From: Natrinema altunense
Lineage (GTDB): Archaea; Halobacteriota; Halobacteria; Halobacteriales; Natrialbaceae
Assembly (NCBI RefSeq): GCF_000731985.1
Contig: NZ_JNCS01000003.1
Span: forward strand, 186,001-250,000
DNA: 64,000 nucleotides
Direction: 5' to 3'
Position 1 is the stretch's first letter, and each line of letters begins with the position of its first letter. This document shows, one piece after another, positions 23,856 to 33,542 of this stretch. Both the position numbers and the translations under genes were made by a program. The notes under the pieces were generated by a model, which saw only the letters and a program-made list of their open reading frames with translations, was not told the DNA's origin and ran no database searches.

Positions 23856-25271
23856 TTACGCCGTTTCAGAGACCGTCGTTTCGATGACGGCACGCGCATC
23901 GGCGACGAGTTCGTCGACGGCGTCGCTCTCCGCGTAGAGGCGCACGTAGGGTTCGGTGCCGCTGGGTCGGACCAGCAGCCACGACGCGTCGTCGAACTCG
24001 AGGCGGACGCCGTAGTCCGTGTCGACCGCCGCGTCGGGGAACGCCTCGGGGAGCGCCGACTCGAGGGAGGCCATCGCGTCGGCCTTGGCGGCGTCCGGAC
24101 ACTCGACGCTGACCTTTCGGTAGGGACGTTCGGTGACCGGCGCGCGGAGGCGATCGGTGTCGCCGGCGTCGGCGACGAGGGCGGCGACGACCGCGGCGCT
24201 GGCGACGCCGTCGATCCAGCCGCCGAAGGCGGTGTGGATGTGTTTCCAGGGTTCGGCGGCGAAGACGATCTCCGTCCCGTCGGCTCCGGCGGCGCGTTCA
24301 CGGGCGATCCCCTCGTGGAGCGCACCCAGTCGGACGCGTTCGACCCGCCCTCCGGCCGCACGGACCCGCTCGTCGATACGGGCGGAGGCGTTGGGGGTCG
24401 TGACGACCACGGGATCGTCGGCGTCGCTCACCGCCGTATAGTGGGCCGCGACGACCGCGAGAACGGTATCCTCGTGGATCACCTCGCCGTCGGGACCGAG
24501 GACGACGAGTCGGTCCGCGTCGCCGTCGTGGGCCAGCCCGAGGTCGAAGTCGCCGGTCGCGGGCTCGGTTCCGTCCGCAAGGAAGTCGGTAAACGCCGCG
24601 AGCGTCTCCGGCGTGGGCTTGCTCCCGCGGCCGGGGAAGTGGCCGTCGACGGAGGCGTTGACCGCGACGACCGTCGCGCCGAGGCGCTCGAGGACCTGCG
24701 GCGTCGCGAGCGCGCCGACGCCGTTCCCGCAGTCGACGGCGATCCGGAGCCCCGAGAGGGGGGCGTTCGAGGCGGCGTCCGCGTCGGTCCCGGGCCGCTC
24801 GCCGAACCGTTCCCGGACGTAGTCCTCGACGGCGGACCGGTACTGCTCGAGTACCGGGAGGTCCTGTGCGTCGCCCCACTGGTCCCAGCGGGCGAGCCCG
24901 GCGTCGTCGCGCGCCACGTGGTCGTCGATGGCCCCTTCGGCGTCGCTGTCGTACTCGACGCCGTCCGCGAAGAGTTTGATGCCGTTGTCCGCGGGTGGGT
25001 TGTGACTCGCGGTGAGCATCACGCCCCGTCGTCCCTGCGAGGCGAACGCGAGCGCCGGCGTCGGTACCTGGCCGACGCGGCGAACGTCCGCGCCGGCGCT
25101 CTCGAGGCCGGCTTCCATCGCCGCCGCGAGTGCCGGCCCGGTCTCCCGGCCGTCACGACCGACGACGAACGTTTCCCCGGGGTCGCCCGCCGCCTGGCCG
25201 ACGGCGAGCGCCAGCGACGGCGAAACTTCCTCGACCGGGCCACGGATTCCTGCAGTCCCAAAGAGCGTCAT
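23856..25271 (-). CDS. phosphohexomutase-family enzyme (phosphopentomutase or GlmM candidate)
   Basis: A 471-residue alpha-D-phosphohexomutase. It has the phosphoserine loop TASHNPP, the magnesium loop DGDADR, the sugar-binding loop AAEPWKHIHTAFGGWIDGVA and the C-terminal phosphate site RPSGTEPYVRLYAE. The family includes phosphomannomutase, phosphoglucomutase and GlmM, and a few archaeal members act on pentose phosphates. The nucleoside importer operon begins 119 bp downstream on the same strand, which suggests ribose-1-phosphate to ribose-5-phosphate conversion; a GlmM role is equally possible because glmS and a GlmU-like gene lie at 45.7-48.7 kb. MTLFGTAGIRG at 25271 is the family start. 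Confidence 0.85.
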   Translation of the reverse strand: MTLFGTAGIRGPVEEVSPSLALAVGQAAGDPGETFVVGRDGRETGPALAAAMEAGLESAGADVRRVGQVPTPALAFASQGRRGVMLTASHNPPADNGIKLFADGVEYDSDAEGAIDDHVARDDAGLARWDQWGDAQDLPVLEQYRSAVEDYVRERFGERPGTDADAASNAPLSGLRIAVDCGNGVGALATPQVLERLGATVVAVNASVDGHFPGRGSKPTPETLAAFTDFLADGTEPATGDFDLGLAHDGDADRLVVLGPDGEVIHEDTVLAVVAAHYTAVSDADDPVVVTTPNASARIDERVRAAGGRVERVRLGALHEGIARERAAGADGTEIVFAAEPWKHIHTAFGGWIDGVASAAVVAALVADAGDTDRLRAPVTERPYRKVSVECPDAAKADAMASLESALPEAFPDAAVDTDYGVRLEFDDASWLLVRPSGTEPYVRLYAESDAVDELVADARAVIETTVSETA

Positions 25272-25351
25272 AGCCGTCCGTTCCGCGAGGAGCCACTTAG
25301 CGATATTGCACTCGCCGCTGTGCGGAGCAAAGGGGTACCTCGATGTGGCGG

Positions 25352-25990
25352 CTACTCGGCCGGCAGATCGTCGATCAGAACGACGGCCTCGCCGTCGATC
25401 ACGGTCGCGTCGTCGTCCTCGTCGCGGACGAGCGTCTCGAGTCGATACTGGTCGTTGCCCAGATCCTCGACGATCTCCACGCGGGCGGAGACGCGGTCGC
25501 CGATACCGACAGGGCCGCTGAACTCGAGGTCCTGGGAGAGGTAGATGGTGAGTCCGGGGAGCCGAGCCAGCGCGGCGCTGATGAGACCGGAGACGAGGGT
25601 CCCGTGGACGATGCGCCCGCCAAAGCGGGTCTCGGACGCGAACTCCTCGTCGAGGTGGAGTCGGTTCGTGTCGCCGCTGACCGCGGCGAACGCCCGGACG
25701 TCCTCCTCGGTGAGGGCCTTCTCGAAGGTGACGGTATCGCCGACGCTGATTCCGTCCGGATCGTCGACGGTACGGTCGAACTGCCAATCGAGATCGGAGT
25801 AGTCGACCGACGGGATCGACGGGGCGATCCGGTCGGTCTCCGCGCTGGACTCGCCGTCGGTCGGCGGAAGCATCGCGGAGACGGCGGCACGGTTCGCCGC
25901 GGTCGCAGTTCGAAGAAACCCTCGCGTCATGGCCGACCACGCGTTCGTCATGGCGGCGAGGTTGTCTTCGCCAGCGTTCTGGTGGGACAT
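25352..25990 (-). CDS. phaJ: MaoC-like (R)-specific enoyl-CoA hydratase
   Basis: Converts trans-2-enoyl-CoA to (R)-3-hydroxyacyl-CoA, supplying monomers for polyhydroxyalkanoate. A 212-residue protein with a disordered 85-residue N-terminus and a hotdog domain carrying the hydratase motif DxNxxH region (AVSGDTNRLHLDEEFA) and GGRIVHGTLVSGLISA. It is divergent from phaR, with a TATA box (catatac, reverse strand, about 26015-26021) about 28 bp before the ATG. The N-terminal part (WSAMTRGFLRTATAANRAA) is amphipathic and might help attach the enzyme to granules; that is inference. Confidence 0.88.
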   Translation of the reverse strand: MSHQNAGEDNLAAMTNAWSAMTRGFLRTATAANRAAVSAMLPPTDGESSAETDRIAPSIPSVDYSDLDWQFDRTVDDPDGISVGDTVTFEKALTEEDVRAFAAVSGDTNRLHLDEEFASETRFGGRIVHGTLVSGLISAALARLPGLTIYLSQDLEFSGPVGIGDRVSARVEIVEDLGNDQYRLETLVRDEDDDATVIDGEAVVLIDDLPAE

Positions 25991-26223
25991 CTACGGGCGG
26001 CTAGGCGTGGTGTGTATATGACTTCTTTGGCTCGCTCAAGAGCGTTTTACCGCACGACAGAGCCAGTAATACCGTATTAGGACCTCTCTTCCGACCCCGT
26101 TCGAACCTGAACTTGAACTATCACGTCCGACAGTCCCTCTCGATCGTTGTCCGATCGACCCCGGTAGGCGGCCCGATCCATCCTATGCCATCTCATGTCC
26201 TCTAATGGTATCTAGTGGGAAGG

Positions 26224-26229
26224 CTTATT
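26224..26229 (+). promoter_or_regulatory. TATA element of phaR
   Basis: cttatt centred 28 bp before the ATG at 26255. In other haloarchaea PhaR is reported to act on its own promoter; a short series of ATG-containing imperfect repeats (26180-26215) lies just upstream and could be the binding region. Confidence 0.4.
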
Positions 26230-26254
26230 GTGTCCGCGATCTAACGTCCTGTTG

Positions 26255-26575
26255 ATGACGGACGACTCCGACCGGTCGGCCTGGTTCCCGCCTGCGATGT
26301 TCACCGAACAGATGCAGGAAGCGGGCGAGCAGGTCGCCGAATCCCAGCAGGAGATGATGAAACAGTTGCTACAGACCATGTCGGCGAACCCGCTCGAGAA
26401 CACGTCGGCCTTCGGGCCGATGAATATGGGCACGGCGACGTTCAAGGCCCGCGTTCAGAGCGGCGGTCGGATCAGCATTCCCGGTCCCGAACGGGAGGCC
26501 CTCGACATCGAGGAGGGCGATATCGTCCAGACGATCGTCGTCCCCGTCAAACGCAACCGAGAGGATCACTCATGA
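26255..26575 (+). CDS. phaR: AbrB-type PHA regulator PhaR
   Basis: A 106-residue protein. The first half is a Met/Gln-rich helix (AMFTEQMQEAGEQVAESQQE) resembling granule-binding segments. The second half is a SpoVT/AbrB domain (ARVQSGGRISIPGPEREALD, then IEEGDIVQTIVVPV). In haloarchaeal PHA clusters this protein represses its own operon and responds to granule formation. The ATG at 26255 is fixed by the TATA spacing rather than the in-frame start at 26228. Its stop overlaps the phaP start by 4 bp (ATGA). Confidence 0.85.
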   Translation: MTDDSDRSAWFPPAMFTEQMQEAGEQVAESQQEMMKQLLQTMSANPLENTSAFGPMNMGTATFKARVQSGGRISIPGPEREALDIEEGDIVQTIVVPVKRNREDHS

Positions 26576-27057
26576 CACAGAACCCATTCACTGCAGTACT
26601 CGACGCACAGCGCACCGCACTCGAACAGTCCCAGCGCCTGACCCACGACGCTCTCGAGGCCCAGCAGACCTCGATCAGCGCCTTCGCGGACGCCGTCGAA
26701 ACCTCGAGTTCGATGGCCGAATCCAACGCCGAGCTGACCAAGGGCGCGATCCACGCCACCTTCGACGCCCTCGAGGCATCTATGCCCGAGGAAGCCGCCG
26801 ACTTCGGCGAACTCCGCGACCTCGTCGACGACGGCTTCGACTCGGCTACCGAGGCCCAGTCGCAGTCGATCGACGCCTATCTCGAAGCGCTCGAGGAGTC
26901 GGAAGTCGCCTACGAGGAGTTCGCCGCCAGCTACTCCGAGGTCGTCGATACCTCCTTCGACGCGGCACTGGAAGCCCACGAGCAGGTCACGGAGAACGTC
27001 AGCGCCGTCGCCGAAAACGTCGAAGAGGCCGCCGACGAGTTCGACGTCTCGGCGTAA
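26572..27057 (+). CDS. phaP: PHA granule phasin
   Basis: A 161-residue all-helical, acidic protein that coats polyhydroxyalkanoate granules and limits their size. It opens with MTQNPFTAVLDAQRTALEQS, typical of haloarchaeal phasins, and continues as long amphipathic helices with alternating Ala, Glu and Ser. No Cys is present. It is translationally coupled to phaR and followed after 41 bp by phaE with its own TATA box. Confidence 0.87.
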   Translation: MTQNPFTAVLDAQRTALEQSQRLTHDALEAQQTSISAFADAVETSSSMAESNAELTKGAIHATFDALEASMPEEAADFGELRDLVDDGFDSATEAQSQSIDAYLEALEESEVAYEEFAASYSEVVDTSFDAALEAHEQVTENVSAVAENVEEAADEFDVSA

Positions 27058-27069
27058 ACCGGGCTCAGC

Positions 27070-27076
27070 TTTTTAT
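27070..27076 (+). promoter_or_regulatory. TATA box of phaE-phaC
   Basis: tttttat centred 26 bp before the phaE ATG, so phaE-phaC can be transcribed apart from phaR-phaP. Confidence 0.55.
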
Positions 27077-27098
27077 CGTCCACCGTCAATTTTCACCC

Positions 27099-27644
27099 AT
27101 GTCAGATTCACAACCCCCGATGCAAGACTGGAACGCGTTCGCCGAACAGTGGAACGAACAGTTCCTCGACGCGCTCGAGGACAATATGGAAGCGCAGGCG
27201 CAGTTCGTCGAGAGCTGGTCCGAAACCGTCGGTGAGGTCAGCGAGGATGCCGAATTCTCCGACGGCGTCGAGGGGTACGCCCGCGCCTACGAGACGTGGA
27301 TGAACGCCTCCCAGCAGATGGTCGATCGGATGAACGACCAACTCGAAGGCGAGGACGTCGACATCGAGGAGTTCCGCGACATCTGGCTCAACACCGCCAA
27401 CGAGGCGTTCAAGGACGTCATGTCGACGACCGCGTTCGCCAGGATGACCGGCGAAACCGTCGGCGACGTCCTCGAGATGCAACAGCAGGCCGACGAGGCG
27501 GCCCAGGAGACGCTACGCTCGCTTGGCTTCGCGACGCAAGACGACGTCGTCGAGATCGGTGACCGCCTCGTCGAACTCGAACGCCGCCAACACGACGTCG
27601 AACAGAAACTCGACCGCGTTCTCGAGCACCTAGACGAGCAATGA
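27099..27644 (+). CDS. phaE: class III PHA synthase subunit PhaE
   Basis: The non-catalytic subunit of the two-part PHA synthase. A 181-residue helical protein with [20 protein letters not shown] at the N-terminus, a central [20 protein letters not shown] segment and a C-terminal coiled coil with [20 protein letters not shown], the part that resembles poly(3-hydroxyalkanoate) synthesis regulator domains. Much shorter than bacterial PhaE, as is usual for haloarchaea. It overlaps phaC by 4 bp, so subunits are made in balance. Confidence 0.9.
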   Translation: MSDSQPPMQDWNAFAEQWNEQFLDALEDNMEAQAQFVESWSETVGEVSEDAEFSDGVEGYARAYETWMNASQQMVDRMNDQLEGEDVDIEEFRDIWLNTANEAFKDVMSTTAFARMTGETVGDVLEMQQQADEAAQETLRSLGFATQDDVVEIGDRLVELERRQHDVEQKLDRVLEHLDEQ

Positions 27645-29203
27645 ACAACCCCTTCGCAACCGCACTGACCATGCAACGACAGGCCTGGGAGGCGACCGCC
27701 GACCTGGCCGAGAAAACCCGGATCGCCCCCGATCGAACCGACACCGTCGAGAACGTCGCCGTGGGGCAGACGCCCAGCAAAGTCGTCTACGAGGAGAACA
27801 AACTCGAACTCCTCCACTACGAGCCGATGACGGAGGAGCAACACGACGTCCCGATCCTCATCGTCTACGCGCTGATCAACAAGCCGTACATCCTCGATCT
27901 GCAACCCGACCGCTCGGTAGTCCAAACGCTGCTCGAGGCCGGCTTCGACGTCTACCTGATCGACTGGGGTGAGCCGTCCACACTGGACCGCTCGCTGTCT
28001 ATCGACGACTACGTCAACCGGTACATCGACAACTGCGTCGACGTGGTTCGGGAGCGGTCCGGACAGGACTCGATCAACATCCTCGGCTACTGTATGGGCG
28101 GCACCATGTCGGCCATGTACGCCTCGCTGCACCCCGACAACGTCGAGAACCTGGCACTGATGGCCTCGGGGCTGTGCTTCGCCGGCGACGGCGGCGTCCT
28201 CGAACTCTGGGGCGGCGAGGAGTACTACGATCCCGAAGTCGTCACCGAGACGTTCGACAACGTCCCCGCCGGGTTCTTGGACGTCGGCTTCGCGTTGATG
28301 GACCCCGTCGCAAACAACGTGACGAAGTACGTCCGCTTCTACGACAACATGGAGGACGAGGACTTCGTCGAGAACTTCGCGCGCATGGAGCGGTGGCTCG
28401 ACGAGGGTATCGACATGGCCGGCGCGGCCTACGAGGAGTTCATCCGCGACGTCTATCAGGACAACAAACTCTACGAGAACGACCTCTCCCTGGACGGGGA
28501 CCACGTCGACATCAGCAACATCGACATGCCCGTCCTGCAGATCGTCGCGGAGTACGACCACCTCATCCCGCCGACGGCTTCGAAACCGTTCAACGACGTG
28601 ATCGCCTCCGAGGACACCGAAATCCTCGAGTTCGCGACGGGCCACATCGGGATGTCCGTCTCCTCGCGCAGCCACGAGGAACTCTGGCCGCAGGTCTGTG
28701 CGTGGTTCGAGGAGCGCTCGAACGGTTCCGAAGGCGAAACCGACCCGGAGACGCCCGACTCCGAGACATCGGACGCCGCCCTCGCGGAAGACGTCGCGGG
28801 CGACGAAACGGGGACCGCGGACCTCGCCGAGGGCACCTCGAGCGTCGAAACGGACTCGAGTCCCGATCTCGACAGCGAGACGACCGACCGCTCGGACGCG
28901 GACCTCGCCGAGCGCGGCGAGGACGACATCCAGGCGGAACCCGCGGAACCGGGCGAGATGACCGTCGACGAAGACATCGTCGAGGACATCGTCGACGAGG
29001 AAGCCGCATCCGAGATCGACACCGAGACCGACGATCTCACCGAGCTACGGGGCGTCGGGCAGGCGTACGCCGAAACGCTCACCGCGGCCGGGATCGAGAC
29101 GATCGACCAGCTCGCCGCGGCCGACGCCGCCGACCTCGCCACCGAGACCGACATCTCGCCGAGCCGACTCGAGGACTGGATCGAGCAGGCACGGGAGCGG
29201 TAG
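27641..29203 (+). CDS. phaC: class III PHA synthase catalytic subunit PhaC with HhH tail
   Basis: Polymerises (R)-3-hydroxyacyl-CoA into PHA at the granule surface. In the alpha/beta-hydrolase core the lipase-like box GYCMGG gives the nucleophile C151; the triad is completed by D306 (AEYDHLIPP) and H335 (ATGHIGMS). After residue 365 comes an acidic linker of about 90 residues with Glu/Asp/Thr repeats, then a helix-hairpin-helix domain ([19 protein letters not shown]) to residue 520. This long C-terminal extension is seen in haloarchaeal PhaC but the HhH role is unknown. Coupled to phaE. Confidence 0.93.
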   Translation: MNNPFATALTMQRQAWEATADLAEKTRIAPDRTDTVENVAVGQTPSKVVYEENKLELLHYEPMTEEQHDVPILIVYALINKPYILDLQPDRSVVQTLLEAGFDVYLIDWGEPSTLDRSLSIDDYVNRYIDNCVDVVRERSGQDSINILGYCMGGTMSAMYASLHPDNVENLALMASGLCFAGDGGVLELWGGEEYYDPEVVTETFDNVPAGFLDVGFALMDPVANNVTKYVRFYDNMEDEDFVENFARMERWLDEGIDMAGAAYEEFIRDVYQDNKLYENDLSLDGDHVDISNIDMPVLQIVAEYDHLIPPTASKPFNDVIASEDTEILEFATGHIGMSVSSRSHEELWPQVCAWFEERSNGSEGETDPETPDSETSDAALAEDVAGDETGTADLAEGTSSVETDSSPDLDSETTDRSDADLAERGEDDIQAEPAEPGEMTVDEDIVEDIVDEEAASEIDTETDDLTELRGVGQAYAETLTAAGIETIDQLAAADAADLATETDISPSRLEDWIEQARER

Positions 29204-29278
29204 TCGAGTCGACCGTCGGTTGCGGACTCGGGACCGCGGGTTCGTCTCGGTCGGACAGGACGGATAACTAACAGGTCG

Positions 29279-29287
29279 TTATTTATC
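29279..29287 (+). promoter_or_regulatory. TATA box of phaB
   Basis: ttatttatc, centred 27-28 bp before the ATG at 29311. Confidence 0.5.
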
Positions 29288-29310
29288 ATCGGCCGTTGAA
29301 TGTGTGAACT

Positions 29311-30054
29311 ATGTCCATGGATGGTCGTACCTGCGTTATCACGGGCTCGGCGAAGGGTATCGGTCGCGGGATCGCCGAATATCTCGGCGAGGAAGGGGCG
29401 AACGTCGTTATCAACTACCGGACCTCCGAGGGTGCCGCCCACGACGCCGTCGACACCATCGAGTCCGCCGGCGGCTCGGCCGTCGCCGCACAGGCGGACA
29501 TCTCCGACCGTGCCGACGTCGAGCGGATGGTCGAAGTCTGCCACGACACGTTCGGCCCGGCGGACGTCCTCGTGAACAACGCCGGCATCACCGCCGACAA
29601 ACAGTTCACCGAAATGTCCCGCGAGGAGTGGGACCGCGTGATGGACGTCAACCTCGGCGGCATGTTCAACTGCACCCAACTGTTCTACGACGACATCTGG
29701 AACGCCGAGGAGGGCCGGCTGATCAACATCTCGAGCGTCGTCGGGAAACAGGGCAACTACGGCCAGGCCAACTACGCCGCCGCGAAAAGCGGCATGTTCG
29801 GCTTCACGCGAACCATCGCCCTCGAACTCGCCAAGGGCGGCTCGACGGCCAACTGCGTCGCGCCCGGCTTCACCGCCACCGACATGCTCGAGAGCGTCCC
29901 CGACAAAGTACTCGACCGGATCATCTCGGGCATCCCGCTCGAGCGGCTGGCGGAAGTCGAGGACGTCGCCGCAGTCGTCCGGTTCCTCGCGAGCAAGGAC
30001 TCGTCGTACGTCACCGGCGAAGTGATCGACGTCAACGGCGGGATGGACCTCTAA
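29311..30054 (+). CDS. phaB: 3-ketoacyl-CoA / 3-oxoacyl-ACP reductase
   Basis: A 247-residue short-chain dehydrogenase that reduces acetoacetyl-CoA to (R)-3-hydroxybutyryl-CoA, the PHA monomer. It has the dinucleotide motif GSAKGIGRGIAEYLG, the NNAGI block, the catalytic Ser in NISSVVGKQGNYG and the YxxxK pair in NYAAAKSG. The FabG/PhaB type is clear; the PHA role follows from its position 107 bp after phaC, with its own TATA box. FabG activity in another pathway cannot be excluded, but archaea have no full ACP-based fatty acid synthesis. Confidence 0.87.
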   Translation: MSMDGRTCVITGSAKGIGRGIAEYLGEEGANVVINYRTSEGAAHDAVDTIESAGGSAVAAQADISDRADVERMVEVCHDTFGPADVLVNNAGITADKQFTEMSREEWDRVMDVNLGGMFNCTQLFYDDIWNAEEGRLINISSVVGKQGNYGQANYAAAKSGMFGFTRTIALELAKGGSTANCVAPGFTATDMLESVPDKVLDRIISGIPLERLAEVEDVAAVVRFLASKDSSYVTGEVIDVNGGMDL

Positions 30055-30230
30055 TCGGGCCGCCGTCCGTCCGTCGGCGACCCCGCCACGATGGGTTACC
30101 ACTCGCGTCGCTCCGGAGACGGTCGGCCATCGTCGCCGTCGCCGCGGGCCACGATCAATATATAGTCGCTCGTCGGCCCAATAGCAGTTCCAAAGGGTAT
30201 ATGTCCGTGTAGTTCCCTTTCAGTTACCAG

Positions 30231-31715
30231 ATGCTTACCGGCTGGCGGTATCGGCTCGCAAGCGCGACCGGGACGGCGTTCGTCGTCGTCGCTGCGGTGC
30301 TCGTCGCGAACCACCCGGTCTCCCAGAGCGCGTTCACGACGGTCGTTCCCCTTTTCGATCGGTTGGAGCCGACGGTCCTCAACGGCTCGTCGCTCCGACG
30401 AGCCATCGCGCTGAGCGTCCTCGCGGTTGGGGGCGCGGCGTGGCCGCTCTACAAACCCCGTCCTCGACGAATCCTCGATACGGTCGTGCTCGTCCAAAAG
30501 CGGGTCTTCGTCGGGGGGTTCGTGCTAGCGACGCTCGGCTACTTCAAGTGGTCACACCGGCTCCCCCGGGCGACGCTCGTGATGACGGTCGGTCTGGTGG
30601 CGGCCGTCCTCCCCGCCTGGTTTCTGCTGATTCGCGCCAGCCCGACCGACGACGACGGCCGGATCGTGATCGTCGGCGACGACCCCGCACAGATCGCGCG
30701 GGTCACGCCGGCCGTCGACGCGCCCGTGATCGGCTACCTCTGCCCCACCGTCGCCCGGCTCGCGACATCCGGCTCGGCGAAGAGTTCCGAAGCGCCGATC
30801 GCCGACGGCGGGGTCGAACTCCGCCACGACGATTCCGAGTTCGCGGACGACGCTGTCCAGTCGACCGTTCTCGACTCGATGACGCGTCTCGGCGGCCTCT
30901 CCCGGCTCGAGGACGCACTGGTCGAACACGATATCGACACGGTCGTGCTGGCGTTTCGCCACGCCGACCGCGCCGAGTTCTTCGGCGCGCTGGATGCCTG
31001 CCACGAACACGGCGTGGACGCGAAAGTTCACCGCAAGTACGCCGACAGCGTGCTGGTGTCGGAGGGCGACATCGGCGCACTCGTCGATGTCGATCTCGAG
31101 CCGTGGGATCCGCTGGATCACCTGTTCAAGCGGCTTTTCGACGTGGCGTTTGCCGGTGTCGGGTTGCTCGCTCTCGTGCCACTCCTCCTTGCGATCGCCG
31201 TTGCCATCAAACTGGACGACGGCGGTTCGATCCTGTACAAGCAAGATCGGACCGCCGTGTTCGGCGAATCGTTTCCGGTCTACAAGTTTCGGAGCATGAT
31301 CGAGAACGCGGAGTCCGAAACCGGCGCAACGATCAGTGCGGAAGACGCCGGCAGCGTCGACCCACGGGTGACTCGCGTCGGACGCGTCTTACGGAAGACA
31401 CACCTCGACGAGATTCCGCAGTTGTGGTCTATTCTCGTCGGGGACATGAGCGTCGTCGGCCCTCGCCCGGAGCGGCCCGAACTCGACTCGGAAATCCAAG
31501 ACGACGGCATCGACTGGGAGAAACGCTGGTTCGTCAAACCCGGACTGACCGGCCTCGCACAGATCAACGACGTCACCGGCCACGAACCGGCGAAGAAACT
31601 GCGGTACGACCTCGAGTACGTCCGCCATCAATCGTTCTGGTTCGACGTACTGATCGTCATCCGCCAAGTCTGGAAAGTATTATCCGATATCAGGGAGTTC
31701 ACTTCTGACGAATGA
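30231..31715 (+). CDS. polyprenyl-phosphate sugar-phosphate transferase
   Basis: Starts a glycan by moving a sugar phosphate from a nucleotide sugar to a lipid phosphate carrier. A 494-residue protein: about four N-terminal membrane helices (to residue 135), a nucleotide-binding-like middle domain, one more helix (AGVGLLALVPLLLAIAVAI) and the catalytic bacterial sugar transferase domain with YKFRSMI, HLDEIPQLW, DMSVVGPRPERPE and KPGLTGLAQIN. The WbaP/WcaJ-like layout is typical. It is GC-rich like the core genome, and its stop overlaps the epimerase start by 4 bp. Confidence 0.9.
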   Translation: MLTGWRYRLASATGTAFVVVAAVLVANHPVSQSAFTTVVPLFDRLEPTVLNGSSLRRAIALSVLAVGGAAWPLYKPRPRRILDTVVLVQKRVFVGGFVLATLGYFKWSHRLPRATLVMTVGLVAAVLPAWFLLIRASPTDDDGRIVIVGDDPAQIARVTPAVDAPVIGYLCPTVARLATSGSAKSSEAPIADGGVELRHDDSEFADDAVQSTVLDSMTRLGGLSRLEDALVEHDIDTVVLAFRHADRAEFFGALDACHEHGVDAKVHRKYADSVLVSEGDIGALVDVDLEPWDPLDHLFKRLFDVAFAGVGLLALVPLLLAIAVAIKLDDGGSILYKQDRTAVFGESFPVYKFRSMIENAESETGATISAEDAGSVDPRVTRVGRVLRKTHLDEIPQLWSILVGDMSVVGPRPERPELDSEIQDDGIDWEKRWFVKPGLTGLAQINDVTGHEPAKKLRYDLEYVRHQSFWFDVLIVIRQVWKVLSDIREFTSDE

Positions 31716-32644
31716 CTTTCCAGGCAGATCTGCCGTCGATTTCCGGACACCGGATTCTCGTTACCGGCGGTGCCGGATTTATCGGCCGTAACATTGCGAG
31801 TGCGCTCGTCGCCGACAACGAGGTCCGTATCCTCGATAATCTCTCGACCGGTTCCCGATCGAACGTCCCCGAGGGCGCGACGCTGATCGAGGGCGATATC
31901 AGAGACGACGACGCGCTCGACCGAGCCACCGCCGACGTCGACATCATCTTTCACCACGCGGCGCTGATCAGCGTTGAAGCGTCCATCCGCGATCCCGAAC
32001 GGACCCACGACGTCAACGTCACCGGGACCGTGAAGCTACTCGAGCGCGCACGCGACGAATCCGCGCGGTTCGTGTTCGCCTCGAGTGCGGCCGTGTACGG
32101 CCATCCGGACACGGTACCGATTCCGGAAGACGCGCCTACCGAGCCGACGTCACCGTACGGTCTCTCGAAGCTTGCCGCCGAGCAGTACGTACGACTATAC
32201 GCCGATCTCTACGACCTCAGTGCCGTCGTACTTCGCTATTTCAACGTCTACGGCCCGGGACAGTTGGACGGCGATTACAGCGCCGTCATCAGCGTCTTCG
32301 TCGATCAGGCAGCGAACGGCGACCCGATCACCGTAGAGGGAGACGGCTCGCAGACGCGCGACTTCGTTCACATCGACGACGTCGTCCAAGCGAACCTGTT
32401 GGCGGCGGCGTCCGAAGACGCGGGCGTTTTCAACGTTGGGACGGGCGAGAGCGTCTCCATTCTCGAACTCGCCGAAATCGTTCGTGATGTTATCGGCTCC
32501 GACTCACAAATCGTTCATACCGAATCGCGGTCTGGGGATATCGATCGAAGCCGAGCCAACGTTTCGAAACTCGAGTCCGACCTTGGGTTCGAACCGTCCG
32601 TCCCGCTCGAGAACGGATTGGAAACGCTTAGCGGTCAACGATAG
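31712..32644 (+). CDS. NAD-dependent sugar nucleotide epimerase/dehydratase
   Basis: A 310-residue extended short-chain dehydrogenase, most like UDP-glucose 4-epimerase. It has the N-terminal GGAGFIGRNIASAL nucleotide site, SSAAVYGHPDTVPIPE with the catalytic Ser, the YGLSKLAAEQY catalytic Tyr/Lys and RYFNVYGPGQ. It probably interconverts UDP-glucose/galactose or their N-acetyl forms to supply the glycan locus. Coupled to the sugar transferase by an ATGA overlap. It is the last GC-rich gene before composition drops. Confidence 0.88.
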   Translation: MTFQADLPSISGHRILVTGGAGFIGRNIASALVADNEVRILDNLSTGSRSNVPEGATLIEGDIRDDDALDRATADVDIIFHHAALISVEASIRDPERTHDVNVTGTVKLLERARDESARFVFASSAAVYGHPDTVPIPEDAPTEPTSPYGLSKLAAEQYVRLYADLYDLSAVVLRYFNVYGPGQLDGDYSAVISVFVDQAANGDPITVEGDGSQTRDFVHIDDVVQANLLAAASEDAGVFNVGTGESVSILELAEIVRDVIGSDSQIVHTESRSGDIDRSRANVSKLESDLGFEPSVPLENGLETLSGQR

Positions 32645-32728
32645 ATCCGATATCAACACCACTGATTGGTAGCCGATAATAACTGAAATACAACTGATGA
32701 CAGACATAGCCAAATGGGATTATAGTGT

Positions 32729-33535
32729 ATGAACGACATCTCTGTCCTACTCCCTGTAGCCACTACAGTTGACCCAGACGAGTTATACCGAGCACACCAG
32801 AGTATCGTTAATCAAACGACACCACCTACGGAAGTTGTTCTGGTAACGAACCAGTCGCTTCCGGATCGAATCGAACAAGCACTTACCGATTTAGTTAAGA
32901 CGAGTGCTGGAAGTCGACACGAACACGTTCCGGATGCGGAAGGATTAGGCGGCGTTCTGCAGGCGGGTCTCAAACGCTGCTCGGAGCCAATTGTTGCACG
33001 AATGGATGCCGACGATATCGCCGATACTGAACGATTTGCCAAACAGCAATCTGTACTCATGAACACCGACGCAGATATCGTTGGTTCTCACCTCGCAGAG
33101 TTTCGTGATGACCCCTCCCAACCGGAACGAACACGAAAAGTTCCGATCACTCATGAGGAGATCGCCGATTGGATGTCCTGGCGATGCCCTCTGAATCATC
33201 CGACAACGATGTTCGATCGCGAAGCAGTTCTTAATGCCGGAGGATACCGTCACTTTCCGATGATGGAAGACTGGGATCTGTGGGCACGCTGTCTCGCTGC
33301 TGGCCTTCGTTTTCGAAATGTAGACCAGACACTCGTTCGAGCACAGATCGATGAACTTACCGACCGCCGAGGCGGCTTCGATTACGTACAAGCGGAACTC
33401 CGGATGGCCCGCTTACTTTGGGAACTCGATATTTCAACTCGACGGGATGCAATATCTCATCTCTGTCTCCGAACACCCCCTAGACTACTCCCAGGAAAGG
33501 CCCGCCAAGCAGTTTATCGACTATTTGCTAGATAA
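32729..33535 (+). CDS. family 2 glycosyltransferase
   Basis: A 268-residue GT-A fold enzyme that adds one sugar to the growing glycan on the cytoplasmic side. ISVLLPVATTVDPDELYRAH opens the fold, and ARMDADDIADTERF contains the metal-binding DxD. HPTTMFDREAVLNAGGYRHF and EDWDLWARCLAAG form the acceptor side. No membrane helix is predicted. Codon use is more AT-rich than the epimerase before it. It meets the sulfatase-like gene tail to tail with 7 bp between. Confidence 0.88.
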   Translation: MNDISVLLPVATTVDPDELYRAHQSIVNQTTPPTEVVLVTNQSLPDRIEQALTDLVKTSAGSRHEHVPDAEGLGGVLQAGLKRCSEPIVARMDADDIADTERFAKQQSVLMNTDADIVGSHLAEFRDDPSQPERTRKVPITHEEIADWMSWRCPLNHPTTMFDREAVLNAGGYRHFPMMEDWDLWARCLAAGLRFRNVDQTLVRAQIDELTDRRGGFDYVQAELRMARLLWELDISTRRDAISHLCLRTPPRLLPGKARQAVYRLFAR

Positions 33536-33542
33536 TCTTTGA

